DNA of 64,000 nt from Paludibacteraceae bacterium (GTDB lineage Bacteria > Bacteroidota > Bacteroidia > Bacteroidales > Paludibacteraceae), in NCBI GenBank assembly GCA_017962085.1, contig JAGCWA010000014.1:62001-126000 (forward strand). Reading direction: 5' to 3'. This document shows, piece after piece, positions 19,143-28,777 of this stretch. Each line of letters opens with the position of its first letter. Positions within the stretch are counted from its first letter, which is position 1. Made by a program: the position numbers and the translations under genes. The notes beneath the pieces were generated by a model. That model made no database searches. It was not told the DNA's origin and was given only the letters and a program-made list of their open reading frames with translations.

Positions 19143-21710
19143 TCAGAAATTGAAGTGTACACCAAAGCGCACCCCCCTCGTATCCACATCCGCATGCTCC
19201 CTATACGTCAGTCGCCACACATAATCGATTCTGAAGACCTTGAAGATATTCTCCACACCCGCACTAATCTCCATGTACGGACGGTCATCCATCCTGTACG
19301 TACCCGTAGGGAAAGCGAACAAACCGGCAGGATTGTCAGCCAAGCTAGGGTCATTCCGTCTATCCAATCCGCCCCACAATCCCCTGAACGCGAAGACCTC
19401 ACGCAACTGCAGCTTGCGGATCAAAGGGATTCGGTTCAGCACAAGGCCGTTCATGTAATACGTCAGGTACCAAGAGACCGACTGGTCGTTGATGAACTCG
19501 ACAGGGTCCATTAAGTTGAATTCCTCATTATCAATAAAATACGAAGAAGACGCTATCGGAATATCCAACAACGTATAAGGCACCTTATTCCAGACCTTCA
19601 CCCCCTTCAGGAGCAAGTCCACATAACCGAAATAGGAGAACCACATACGTTTCTCAAACCCAAGCTCCGTCTTGTTGCAGGTATAGTCGGAACCGACATA
19701 GCCATCCAGGGCGACGGAATGGGAGAGCGTCAATATCGGCACCTCCTTGTTCAACGTGAAGCGGTGCAGCCTAGACTGATAGAATTTTTCTTTCGGAGCG
19801 AAACGGAGGGAAAGTTTCAGCGCACCCATGGAATAGTTGTCGCAGTCGGACAAAACACCCCTTTCATCGTATTTTTGGAAGTTAGTCAGGAAGGTGGAAT
19901 AGGACGTCTTGTAGTTGAAATGCGCCCTCATGGAAAAACCTGAATGATACTCATGAAGATACGAGATTCCGGCCACTCTGGCATAGATGGCGTCACGATC
20001 ATCCGAACGGCTGAACAAGGAACTGATCGCATTACCGCCCACCGTGCTATAGTTCTCGTCACCCACTTTGTCCACATCATATTTGCAGTAAACGGTCAAG
20101 GAATGGACAGGGAACTCCACGTGATATTTTTCCTTGTCATTGAACGAATACTCGATGGACCCCATTCCCTTCGGACGTTTATCCTTAAAGCCATATGCGG
20201 CATAAGCGGAGAGGAAGAAATGCTTGTCGAACTCAGTGGTCGTCTCCCCACCGAAACGGAGGCGGAAACCCTCCAAATCATTCGCTGAAATCATGGAAAA
20301 GACAGGTCCGATGTCAAATTGGCTACCCTCCTTCTTCGTCGGTATGAAATTATTGGTGCAGATCTTCACGAATCCCTCCGTAAACCGATAGATAGGCACC
20401 TGACGAAGCTCGCGCATCAAAAGACGCGTGCGCGCCTCCTGCTCGGAGAGCGGTTCGTAACGGAGAGAGTCCCACTCCACGGACGACACCTTGCGGGCGG
20501 ACGACTCATCCACCACAGGGTCAGGGAAATCGAAAAGCACCGTATTCACCGGCTTTTCAAACGAATAGTTCCGATAGGCGTTCAATCGCTCGCCATAGAC
20601 CCGAGGAGCCGCAGGCACGAAGAACGCGGCACTGACAAAATCCTTCGTGAGCATACGAGTGCCATCTTGGGCATAATCGAAATCCTGGTCGAAGCTCATG
20701 CTTTCGACAAAGTTCAGGTTAATATTCTTCGGCAGATTAAAATGCGCCCTTTTCACCGCATAAGAGGAGTCCAACGACACATAAAGGCTACCGGTAAAGC
20801 CATACGCCTCGGTCGTGTGAGGCGTGAAGGCGATGTTCACGCAACGTACCCCATTGATTTCCAACGTATCCAAGGCGAAAAACTTATAGAATGCGGGAGC
20901 GACATTAGACAATGGGCTCACGAAATGGGTAGCGAACATGACAATATCGTTTTCGAAGATATCCACGCCCCGAATAAACTCATCGAACATATTCTGCACC
21001 CCCTCCTGAGGAAGCAATTCATCGATTCCATCGAACTTTTTCGCATGGACAACCGTACGCATACGTTCAGGGGAAGATTGCCAATAGAGCGTCGACGCCA
21101 CCTCCCGAAGCCCGAGAGGAAGGATGGAACGTCCCTTCTGCGTGGTATCGATATGGTCATACAAAAAGCCGAAACGTTTGTTCAACAGGCCGAACTTGCC
21201 CGCCTCGAAGCCATTCCAGGCATACGTGATCTTCTGATACTTATCACATTGGTAATATTCATGGTTCGTGATCGCCGTCCGATCCTTGTTCTCTATCACC
21301 TTACGGATCATGTCCAAAGCCGGATTATTCTTCTTGGAGTAACGTTGCCTCCTGCGCTTCGAGACGACCACCTCATCAAGGTAGTACTCCTCCAGATTCA
21401 GATCCACCTTCAACGTCTTCCGCTTTCCGTCCGCATTGACATAGACTTTTTTATCCTTAAAACCCACCATGGAGAAGACCAAATAGCCTGATTTATCGGT
21501 GGATAGGGAAAAAGTACCATTCTTGTCGCATGCGGTTCCCACATCCGTATTCTCGAAATAGACCGCCGCATACGGAAGTGTCTCCTTGGTAATGGAATCG
21601 CGCACGACACCCCCCACCTCCGTCTTCTCCGCGAAGGCCTCCACCCATGCAAACATGCACAAGAGAAGCGCAATGGCTGAATTTCTAAGGATAGCTAGGA
21701 AAGTTTTCAT
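19143..21710 (-). CDS. DUF5686 family outer-membrane protein with carboxypeptidase-regulatory-like domain
   Basis: The protein has about 855 residues and a signal peptide. An N-terminal CarboxypepD_reg-like beta-sandwich covers about residues 30-115 (VGGVVRDSITKETLPYAAVYF) and leads into LDEVVVSKRRRQR, similar to the region before a TonB plug. The long remainder matches DUF5686, a Bacteroidetes family predicted to be an outer-membrane barrel, and it ends in aromatic VRFGVHFNF as expected for the last strand. I chose the ATG at 21710. The longer frame to 21719 would use TTG overlapping the rnz stop. The ATG lies 5 bases after that stop, so the genes are co-transcribed. Substrate unknown. Confidence 0.82.
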   Translation of the reverse strand: MKTFLAILRNSAIALLLCMFAWVEAFAEKTEVGGVVRDSITKETLPYAAVYFENTDVGTACDKNGTFSLSTDKSGYLVFSMVGFKDKKVYVNADGKRKTLKVDLNLEEYYLDEVVVSKRRRQRYSKKNNPALDMIRKVIENKDRTAITNHEYYQCDKYQKITYAWNGFEAGKFGLLNKRFGFLYDHIDTTQKGRSILPLGLREVASTLYWQSSPERMRTVVHAKKFDGIDELLPQEGVQNMFDEFIRGVDIFENDIVMFATHFVSPLSNVAPAFYKFFALDTLEINGVRCVNIAFTPHTTEAYGFTGSLYVSLDSSYAVKRAHFNLPKNINLNFVESMSFDQDFDYAQDGTRMLTKDFVSAAFFVPAAPRVYGERLNAYRNYSFEKPVNTVLFDFPDPVVDESSARKVSSVEWDSLRYEPLSEQEARTRLLMRELRQVPIYRFTEGFVKICTNNFIPTKKEGSQFDIGPVFSMISANDLEGFRLRFGGETTTEFDKHFFLSAYAAYGFKDKRPKGMGSIEYSFNDKEKYHVEFPVHSLTVYCKYDVDKVGDENYSTVGGNAISSLFSRSDDRDAIYARVAGISYLHEYHSGFSMRAHFNYKTSYSTFLTNFQKYDERGVLSDCDNYSMGALKLSLRFAPKEKFYQSRLHRFTLNKEVPILTLSHSVALDGYVGSDYTCNKTELGFEKRMWFSYFGYVDLLLKGVKVWNKVPYTLLDIPIASSSYFIDNEEFNLMDPVEFINDQSVSWYLTYYMNGLVLNRIPLIRKLQLREVFAFRGLWGGLDRRNDPSLADNPAGLFAFPTGTYRMDDRPYMEISAGVENIFKVFRIDYVWRLTYREHADVDTRGVRFGVHFNF

Positions 21711-21715
21711 AACAA

Positions 21716-22642
21716 TCAAAAAATAAACGTTTTACCATCTGCGGCGAAATCCGTCGCCTCGAATACGCCTTTCGCCTCTTCCAGCAGAGGGAGAGGGTCG
21801 TCATATCTTGCGGAATAATGCCCGATGACCAACCGTTTCACATTCGCCATCTTAGCGATGGTAGCCGCCTGAAGTGCGGTGGAATGCATCGTTTTCTTCG
21901 CGGCGGGCAAGTCCTGATGCAAGAAGGTGGCTTCGTGGAAAAGGCAATCCACCCCCTCGATATGCGACAAGAACTTCTCCGTGTAAGCCGTGTCGGAGCA
22001 GTAAGCGTAACTCTTCGAAGGCGTAGGATCGCTCGTCAACTGACGGTTGGGAATCAGTTCACCCTCCTCCGTCAGGAAGTCCGCCCCCCGCTTGATCAAG
22101 GGAATCTGGGCGATCGGTATATGGAAATATTTCACCATTTCACCGTCAATATGCCGCTCCTTCTCATGCTCCTTGAAGAGAAAGCCGGAGGAACGGACCG
22201 AATGTTTCAGGGGGAATGTCTTGACAGACAATGATCTATCATCGTAAATCACCTCCGATTCTGTCGGTGAAAAGGGCACAAAATGAACATTGAACGACAA
22301 ACCTTTGCAGAAGTAAGCGATCAACGGACGCACCAATTGTTCCAATTCGGGATGTGAATGGACATAGACGTCAGAGGTACGTCCCTGCGTGTCCAACGTA
22401 GAGATGAGCCCCACCAGCCCGAAACAGTGGTCCCCATGAAGGTGGGAGATGAAGATATGGTTCAATCGGGAGACGCGCACCCCATAGCGGCGCACCTGAT
22501 GCTGGGTACCCTCCCCGCAATCGATCATAAAGACCTTCTCCCTCAGGGAAAGCACCTGGGAAGGATGGGAGAATTTCTTCGTCGGCACCGCCGAACCAGC
22601 CCCTAATATCTGTAACTGAACGTTTTCCAACGCATTAAACAA
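21716..22642 (-). CDS. rnz: ribonuclease Z (tRNA 3'-endonuclease)
   Basis: RNase Z trims the 3' trailer of tRNA precursors lacking an encoded CCA, which fits the tRNA-Arg gene in this window. The metallo-beta-lactamase core shows ILGAGSAVPT, FMIDCGEGTQ and the zinc motif HLHGDH at residues 67-72. A later YCSDTAY and the GHYSARY motif near the end are typical of the short bacterial form. The length of about 308 residues is normal. No in-frame ATG exists near the expected start. Initiation must use TTG, either at 22642 or at 22630, which would give the family-like beginning MENVQLQILG. Confidence 0.9.
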   Translation of the reverse strand: MFNALENVQLQILGAGSAVPTKKFSHPSQVLSLREKVFMIDCGEGTQHQVRRYGVRVSRLNHIFISHLHGDHCFGLVGLISTLDTQGRTSDVYVHSHPELEQLVRPLIAYFCKGLSFNVHFVPFSPTESEVIYDDRSLSVKTFPLKHSVRSSGFLFKEHEKERHIDGEMVKYFHIPIAQIPLIKRGADFLTEEGELIPNRQLTSDPTPSKSYAYCSDTAYTEKFLSHIEGVDCLFHEATFLHQDLPAAKKTMHSTALQAATIAKMANVKRLVIGHYSARYDDPLPLLEEAKGVFEATDFAADGKTFIF

Positions 22643-22892
22643 TTAAAAACGGTTCATAGCAAGGCCATGAGCCCACCAAACACAACATCCGCAAAATCAA
22701 GTGATTGCGGTCACACAGAAATAGGAGAATCACCCCTATTCATGCACAAAAATAGCCATAAAAACAGAGAGATGAAACCATTTCACACTTTTTAGCACTT
22801 CCGCACACGGCTCTTCCTTTTAGAACCACAATTCCACACAGAAAGAAGAATTCACAAAGTTTGACGCGAAATGAACACATCAATAATTGCCA

Positions 22893-22938
22893 ATAGTAAA
22901 CCATAAATTATAAATAGCAAATTGTAAATTGTAAATCG
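22893..22938 (+). repeat. A/T-rich intergenic repeat tract containing GTAAATCGT
   Basis: Short units of the form AAATTGTAAAT recur here. The tract shares GTAAATCGT with the tracts at 51504-51538 and 58291-58324. All three lie between genes. Function unknown. Confidence 0.45.
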
Positions 22939-23016
22939 TCAAACAGGAAATGTAACCGCCTTCCACGAAGCGCAAAATAAAGGCGCAAGCCCTTTCCTAT
23001 TTCGGATTATTCATGC

Positions 23017-23024
23017 TAACTTTG
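23017..23024 (+). promoter_or_regulatory. -7 element for the CotH-kinase gene
   Basis: TAACTTTG matches TAnnTTTG and would give a leader of about 85 bases before the ATG at 23120. Confidence 0.55.
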
Positions 23025-23119
23025 CCGAAAATTTGAAACGATTCACGGATAATTTAACTTGTAGATCCATTCAAAAGAGATATATTCGCGGATGTTTCCT
23101 GACAAATTAAGTAACAGAC

Positions 23120-26100
23120 ATGTATAAAAGATTCTTTTTATCGGCAGTTATCACCACGTTGTGTGTGTCGCTGTCTTGCGCGAAGGTCTCCATCAGCGAG
23201 CTTTCGACGTGCAACTATTCGTCCTTCATGAACATGGACAACTTCAACTTCTCCAACTACATCGAGTTCACCACTGACGAAGACTCCGTCAACATGAACG
23301 GATACCTGATCATCCACTACGGCAAGCAGGCGGTCAAGGGGAACCTTATCGAGCGTTGGAGATGGAGAGTGAACAAAGATTGGGTGATCACGCCCAACGC
23401 CGTCCTTTGGCTGGACGACACGAAAAAAGACGACCATGCGGACTACAAACTGGACGCCGACGGAGGAGCCATCGTGCTCTATGAGGGAAGCACGGTCATC
23501 GACTCCCTGTACTACGGCAAGATGGAGACCAACCTATCGTACGGAAAGACCGCCACGGGAAGCGGATATATGTCGCCCACCCCAGGCAGTCCGAACACGA
23601 AAGCCTATGCCGACATCAACACTTGCAGGTGCTCCGCGCCTACATTCAGCCACAAGGGAGGCATCATGGCAGAACCGTTCCAACTAGTCATAGAGGGCGA
23701 CGGAACCATCTACTACACCACCAACGGATCCGACCCGACGCCAGAGAACGGCACACCCTACACGGAGCCCATCTACATAGACGGCAACACCAACGTAAGG
23801 GCCAAAGCATTCATAGACAGCTTGATACCTAGCCGGACCACCACCGCCACCTACCTCGTGAACGACGAAGCGCACGACAGCTTAGGATTCACCATCCCCG
23901 TCGTCTCCATCACAGTGGACTCCAGCTACTTCTACAGTGATTCCCTCGGCATCTGCGTCGTCGGAAAGAACGGAGCACGAGGAGAAAAAAGCTGCACGAG
24001 GACCAAAGCCAACTACAACCAAGAGTGGAAACGCCCCGTCAACTTCGAGTATATCGTAGACGGAGAGACCGTCGTCTGCCAGGAGTTGGAAGCCAAGGTG
24101 GAAGGCGGATGCTCCAGAACAGAGAAGATCAAGTCTCTCTCCCTCAAGGCAAGCAACAAAACAGGGAAGGACTCCATCGACTATCACTTCTTCCCTTCCA
24201 AACCCGACATCATCCATAGTAACCTCCACCTCAGGAACGGTGGAACCGCCTACTCCAAGGTGAGAATCAGGGACGGACTCATGCAAACACTGGCCATCGG
24301 CATGAACATTGATTACCAAGCCTTCCAACCCGTGGCCTATTATATCAACGGTGTCTACCAAGGATTGATGGACCTGAACGAGCGGACCAACTCCGACTAC
24401 ATTGAGGCCAACTACGGCATCGACGAAGAGGACATCGACCTCATCACGCTCTCCGACCAATTAGGCATAAACGCCAGCAAAGGAGACAAGGATGCCTACA
24501 ATGACCTGACCACAACGCTGCGAACCACCAACCCTAAGGACTCCGTCCTCCTCTACGAAAGAGCCTGCGGGCGCATGGACATGGACGAATACGTCGACTA
24601 CCAAGTCTTCCAACAATTCATCGTCAACACGGACTGGCCAGGCAACAACACGAAGATTTGGAGGAAAAAAGACGACGGTAAATTCCGCTGGATACTCTTC
24701 GACACTGACTTCGGGTTCGGACTCCCTGGATACGAATACCTCGGAGGGTCCTCCAAGAACATGATCACCTGGTGCTCAGGCACAGGTGCCACCCAATGGG
24801 CCAACAGCGCGGCATGGATGACCCTGATATTCGAGCATCTATACATGAACAGATTCTTCAAGAAGAAATTCATGACAAGGTACCTCATCCACCTCTCCAC
24901 CACATTCGCCCCACAACGGATCGAAGCCGTCTTCGACAGCATCTCGACCCTCGTGGACAAGGAGTACCAAATATCCTTCAAGGGAACGACAGGAGAAAAG
25001 GCGACCTCCTCCATGCGGACATTCGCTTTGAGCCGCCATAAATTCATATACGGACAACTGCAGAAATATGTCGGCGGAGGAGACACCGTCAGCCTACAAC
25101 TGGCATCCGCGATGAAAGAGGCGAAGCTCTACTTCAACGGAGAACTCATCACCAGCTACAACGGCAAATACTTCTCCAACTACGAACTGGAGCTCAACGC
25201 CATACCGCCACAAGGCTACGAGCTGGACAAATGGGTCATCACGTGCGACACGATCGGAGATGTCGCTTCCGACACACTGGAGCCTAGGAACAAACTTCCA
25301 GGATACTTGGTGACCAAACTCCGCTCCGGCGGAAAGATCACGGCCACCTTCCGTCCAATCAGCGCACCGAAGCCAGAGAGCAAGCCGACACTCGTCATCA
25401 ACGAGATATGCACCTCCAGCAACGCTCTCTCCAAAAATCCGGACCCAATCGGGAAATATGCGGACTGGGTGGAGATATACAACTACGGAGAGGAGAGCTA
25501 TGACTTGGCCAACTATACCCTCTCCATCGTAGGAACAGACTCAAAAACACTCAAACAATCCACAATCCCTGTAGGCTACGAACAGACCATCATACGCCCG
25601 AAGGAACACAAAGTGCTCTGGGCGAACGGAGATAGCGCCATAGGGCCTTCCAGCCTCAATTTCGCCATCAACAAGGACAGTCTATACACCATCTGTCTAT
25701 CCCGCAACGACACCGACTACATCGACTGCGTGGAGCTTGTCTCTTTGCAGACCAACGAATCCTACGCAAGGGAGGTAGACAGCTCGTCGAATTGGGTCAT
25801 CTACGGCATCGACCCGCTGGAGCTCAACCCTACGCCAGGCAAGAAGAACGGTGAGAAGGACACGACCGGTGTGGACAACACCCTCGCCGACCTCATGTCA
25901 CTCTCCCTCTACCCTAACCCGGCCAGCCAACAAATCCACATCCAAGCCTCCGAGCCGATGGAACAAGTCATATTCTATGACATAACAGGCAACCGGCTCC
26001 TGTGCCTTCGTCCGAAAGAGCGACAAGTATCACAGGAAATCTCCTCCTGGGCAAAGGGTTTGTACCTCATTGAAATCATCACGGACAAGAAATCGGGCAT

Positions 26101-26122
26101 ACTCAAATTCCTGAAAAAATAA
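23120..26122 (+). CDS. secreted CotH-kinase / lamin-tail multidomain protein with T9SS tail
   Basis: This 1000-residue protein has a signal peptide of about 21 residues. A first lamin-tail-like beta domain covers about residues 25-165 (ELSTCNYSSFMN, IEFTTDED). A chitobiase/hexosaminidase C-terminal-type module follows at about 175-245 (GTIYYTTNGSDPTPENG). The CotH protein-kinase-like domain covers about 255-640 and contains KVRIRDGLMQ and the FDTDFGFG metal/catalytic motif. A second lamin-tail domain lies at about 755-880 (LVINEICTSSNALS, DWVEIYNYG). The last 80 residues form a T9SS type A sorting domain (LYPNPASQQI ... GLYLIEIITD). Spore CotH phosphorylates coat proteins. Secreted relatives in Bacteroidetes have no established substrate. 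Monocistronic. Confidence 0.85.
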   Translation: MYKRFFLSAVITTLCVSLSCAKVSISELSTCNYSSFMNMDNFNFSNYIEFTTDEDSVNMNGYLIIHYGKQAVKGNLIERWRWRVNKDWVITPNAVLWLDDTKKDDHADYKLDADGGAIVLYEGSTVIDSLYYGKMETNLSYGKTATGSGYMSPTPGSPNTKAYADINTCRCSAPTFSHKGGIMAEPFQLVIEGDGTIYYTTNGSDPTPENGTPYTEPIYIDGNTNVRAKAFIDSLIPSRTTTATYLVNDEAHDSLGFTIPVVSITVDSSYFYSDSLGICVVGKNGARGEKSCTRTKANYNQEWKRPVNFEYIVDGETVVCQELEAKVEGGCSRTEKIKSLSLKASNKTGKDSIDYHFFPSKPDIIHSNLHLRNGGTAYSKVRIRDGLMQTLAIGMNIDYQAFQPVAYYINGVYQGLMDLNERTNSDYIEANYGIDEEDIDLITLSDQLGINASKGDKDAYNDLTTTLRTTNPKDSVLLYERACGRMDMDEYVDYQVFQQFIVNTDWPGNNTKIWRKKDDGKFRWILFDTDFGFGLPGYEYLGGSSKNMITWCSGTGATQWANSAAWMTLIFEHLYMNRFFKKKFMTRYLIHLSTTFAPQRIEAVFDSISTLVDKEYQISFKGTTGEKATSSMRTFALSRHKFIYGQLQKYVGGGDTVSLQLASAMKEAKLYFNGELITSYNGKYFSNYELELNAIPPQGYELDKWVITCDTIGDVASDTLEPRNKLPGYLVTKLRSGGKITATFRPISAPKPESKPTLVINEICTSSNALSKNPDPIGKYADWVEIYNYGEESYDLANYTLSIVGTDSKTLKQSTIPVGYEQTIIRPKEHKVLWANGDSAIGPSSLNFAINKDSLYTICLSRNDTDYIDCVELVSLQTNESYAREVDSSSNWVIYGIDPLELNPTPGKKNGEKDTTGVDNTLADLMSLSLYPNPASQQIHIQASEPMEQVIFYDITGNRLLCLRPKERQVSQEISSWAKGLYLIEIITDKKSGILKFLKK

Positions 26123-26164
26123 ACATTTATACTCTCACTTCGGGAATTCGGAAAAGCTCTTCGT

Positions 26165-26200
26165 GAGGCGCGGAAACTTTTTCTGCGCCTCTTTTATATA
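26165..26200 (+). terminator. intrinsic terminator after the CotH gene
   Basis: GAGGCGCGGAAA pairs with TTTCTGCGCCTC (12 bp with one G-U) around a 3-base loop, followed by TTTTATATA. Confidence 0.85.
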
Positions 26201-26216
26201 TTTAGCGAAAAACCAC

Positions 26217-26247
26217 TTGTTTCGTTCAAAAAAATGACGTAATTTCG
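26217..26247 (+). promoter_or_regulatory. promoter of the aminotransferase gene
   Basis: TTGT at 26217-26220 is followed after 19 bases by TAATTTCG at 26240-26247, close to the TTTG-N19-TAnnTTTG consensus. The same TAATTTCG form occurs upstream of the oxidoreductase operon. Confidence 0.55.
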
Positions 26248-26337
26248 CACCTAATTTAGGTGTGCAAGATTTACAAACCTAACAAACTGAAATTAAACAG
26301 TATACATAAGAAGATTAATTATAAAATAGACGAAAAA

Positions 26338-27534
26338 ATGGATCAAGTATCAGCCCGTTTAGCGGCCTTATCACCATCAGAGACGCTTGCCATGTCGCAA
26401 AAGAGCCAAGAATTGCGCGCACAAGGCATAGATGTAATCAACTTAAGTGTAGGAGAACCAGATTTCAACACACCCAAGCACATCAAAGCGGCTGCGCAGA
26501 AGGCCATCGACGACAATTTCTCATTCTACTCCCCAGTGCCAGGCTACATGCCTCTTAGAAAAGCTATCGCGGAGAAGCTGAAGAAAGAGAACGGATTGGA
26601 CTTTGACCCAAGCCAAATCGTCTGCTCAAACGGTGCGAAGCAAGCGGTTTGCAACGCTATCCTCAGCCTCGTCGGACCAGGTGACGAGGTGATCGTACCT
26701 GCCCCTTACTGGGTAAGCTACGTAGAGATGGTGAAGTTGGCCGAGGGTACCAACGTGATCGTGAAGGCTGGTTTGGAGCAAAACTTCAAGATCACTCCAG
26801 CACAATTGGAAGAGGCTATCACGCCTAAGACGAAATTGTTGATCCTCTGCTCTCCTTCCAACCCTACCGGAAGCGTTTATTCCAAAGAGGAGTTGAAGGG
26901 ATTGGCTGAGGTGATCGGCAAACACCCTAATATGTTCGTCCTCGCCGACGAGATCTACGAGCACATCAACTACGTGGGCAAGCACGAGAGCATCGCCCAA
27001 TTCCCTGAGGTGAAGGACCACGTGATCATCATAAACGGTGTATCCAAAGGATATGCGATGACAGGTTGGAGATTGGGCTGGATGGCCGCTCCGAAATGGA
27101 TCGCCAGCGCTTGCAACAAACTCCAAGGACAATATACATCCGGACCTTGCTCCATCGCACAGAAAGCGGCCGAGGCTGCTTACACGGGCGACCAAAGCAG
27201 TGTGGAGACCATGCGTCAGGCTTTCGAGCGCAGACGTGACCTCGTCGTTAAGATGGCGGGCGAAATCTCCGGCTTCAAGGTGAACATACCGGACGGCGCC
27301 TTCTACATCTTCCCTGAGTGCGACTCTTACTTCGGCAAGAAGACGCCTAAGGGTGACGTGATCAAAACTGCGGCTGACCTCGCCATGTACCTCTTGGTGG
27401 ACGGCCACGTGGCTTGCGTGGGCGGTGGCGCCTTCGGTGCTCCGAACTGCATACGTATGTCCTACGCCACTTCGGAGGAGAACCTCACCGAGGCGTTCAA
27501 ACGTATCAAAAAGGCATTGGACGTCCTGAAATAA
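26338..27534 (+). CDS. class I PLP-dependent aminotransferase (aspartate aminotransferase-like)
   Basis: This 398-residue cytoplasmic enzyme moves amino groups between an amino acid, probably aspartate or an aromatic acid, and 2-oxoglutarate. It has fold-type I motifs: VGEPDFNTPKHI near the N-terminus, CSPSNPTGSVY for cofactor contacts, DEIYEH with the PLP-binding Asp, VSKGYAMTGWRLGW with Schiff-base Lys237, and CIRMSYATSEE with the C-terminal substrate-binding Arg. The frame extends upstream to 26260, but the ATG at 26338 gives the normal family start MDQVSARL. The strong terminator after it suggests a single-gene unit. Codon use is like that of highly expressed genes. Exact substrate is not determined. 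Confidence 0.9.
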   Translation: MDQVSARLAALSPSETLAMSQKSQELRAQGIDVINLSVGEPDFNTPKHIKAAAQKAIDDNFSFYSPVPGYMPLRKAIAEKLKKENGLDFDPSQIVCSNGAKQAVCNAILSLVGPGDEVIVPAPYWVSYVEMVKLAEGTNVIVKAGLEQNFKITPAQLEEAITPKTKLLILCSPSNPTGSVYSKEELKGLAEVIGKHPNMFVLADEIYEHINYVGKHESIAQFPEVKDHVIIINGVSKGYAMTGWRLGWMAAPKWIASACNKLQGQYTSGPCSIAQKAAEAAYTGDQSSVETMRQAFERRRDLVVKMAGEISGFKVNIPDGAFYIFPECDSYFGKKTPKGDVIKTAADLAMYLLVDGHVACVGGGAFGAPNCIRMSYATSEENLTEAFKRIKKALDVLK

Positions 27535-27557
27535 AAGGATGTTCCGACTATAGAGCA

Positions 27558-27590
27558 AGAGGGTATATCATAACGGTATACCCTCTTTTT
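27558..27590 (+). terminator. intrinsic terminator after the aminotransferase gene
   Basis: AGAGGGTATA and TATACCCTCT form a 10-bp stem with a 9-base loop, followed by a T-run. Confidence 0.85.
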
Positions 27591-27625
27591 CATCACAACA
27601 TATTCCAAATAAAATCCAAAGAACT

Positions 27626-28705
27626 ATGATGAAGCACATGAAACAAATACTCCTCTCTTTCCTACTTCTGCTGAGTATGACATGCGCCGCAAACATGCCA
27701 GCTCCCCATATGTTTACGATAAGTCCGGAAGTAATCATAGTTCCCGACGACAATGAGGAATATATAATCGGTTACTACGATTTGAATCAGGTGGTCTCAG
27801 ACTTCTCATTCAGCCAACCGACTGATTACAAGACAAAAGACACGACATTCTCGGTTCTAGACAGCACTGGTAAAATCTCTAGCCCGAGTTGCTGCTACAT
27901 GGACGGGGACATCCTGGTCATTGACCTAAGCAAAGCCGTGGGGAAGGATTCCTCCACCATTCCAGACTGTAGCTGGTACTGGGGACAATATGGCTGGCAC
28001 AAAACAGAGAGGGAGGCTGAGGAAGAGAATCTTGGCGAAATCACCATAGCACATGAGGACGGAGAGCCTCAAGATGAGGATTTTCAGAAACAGGGGAAGA
28101 ATTTAAGGTCAAAAATCATAGAGCAATTCAAGGCGTGCGACACCTCCCTGCTAATTCGGGCAAAAGGGGAAAGCCGCGTCAAATACAAAGGGAAAAACAC
28201 CTGTGCGAATGTTATCATCTACAAACCAAGCACAGATTGGTACTACATCAGTCCCACCATACTGAATGACTACAAACAGGAATCAGTCCCCCATTTCCCT
28301 AATTCCCTACAATGGATCACTATCCTTCTATCGATGATAATAACCGTCATCGTCGAAGTGGGTGTCGGATGGTTGTTCTTTTACCGCTCAAAAAAGGATT
28401 TGGCGATTATCGCCGCAACCAATGCCATCACCAACATACTGATGAACATCACCCTATGCTCCACCATCTTCGCCAACACCTCCTACGCTAAGGGTTTGGG
28501 CTTCGCCGCCCTGCTGATCGTCGTAGAACCCATCATATGGATTGTAGAGAGCATCGTCTACTCCTGCGCATTAGAGAAGAAAGCCAAACACTACATTCTG
28601 AAGGCATGGGGCTTCGCCCTTGCGGCCAATGTGGCATCCCTGCTCATAGGCCTGCTGTTCGGCCAATGCGTCAGAGAGCTCGCGCTCCTCATAATGCATC
28701 CATAG
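27626..28705 (+). CDS. signal-peptide-bearing membrane protein of unknown function
   Basis: This 359-residue protein has a signal peptide ending near CAANMPAPH (about residue 22). A hydrophilic, probably periplasmic region of about 200 residues follows, and then four to five membrane helices between about 230 and 355. Charged loops contain RSKKDLAII and EKKAKHYILKAW. The soluble part contains SPSCCYMDG and DCSWYWGQYGW, rich in Cys and Trp. I do not recognise a family. It lies between a terminator and the MBL hydrolase gene (72-base gap), so it may be transcribed alone or with the hydrolase. The second ATG (27629) is an equally possible start. Confidence 0.55.
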   Translation: MMKHMKQILLSFLLLLSMTCAANMPAPHMFTISPEVIIVPDDNEEYIIGYYDLNQVVSDFSFSQPTDYKTKDTTFSVLDSTGKISSPSCCYMDGDILVIDLSKAVGKDSSTIPDCSWYWGQYGWHKTEREAEEENLGEITIAHEDGEPQDEDFQKQGKNLRSKIIEQFKACDTSLLIRAKGESRVKYKGKNTCANVIIYKPSTDWYYISPTILNDYKQESVPHFPNSLQWITILLSMIITVIVEVGVGWLFFYRSKKDLAIIAATNAITNILMNITLCSTIFANTSYAKGLGFAALLIVVEPIIWIVESIVYSCALEKKAKHYILKAWGFALAANVASLLIGLLFGQCVRELALLIMHP

Positions 28706-28777
28706 CCCCACAGCAAACGATTCTTCCGTCCATTTTCTCGCGGAAAAACATTAAATTCGCATAGAAAACGAAAAGGC

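Larger units (their letters stand above)
22643..23119. other. intergenic region between divergent rnz and the CotH gene
   Basis: This 477-base A/T-rich stretch has no convincing ORF. It contains the promoter element at 23017-23024 and the A/T repeat tract at 22893-22938. I see no RNA gene or long hairpin in it. Confidence 0.5.

Noticed and set aside
20319-21491. 390-residue plus-strand frame opposite the DUF5686 gene
   Set aside because: Long but Arg/His-rich shadow of a well-supported coding strand; no family features.
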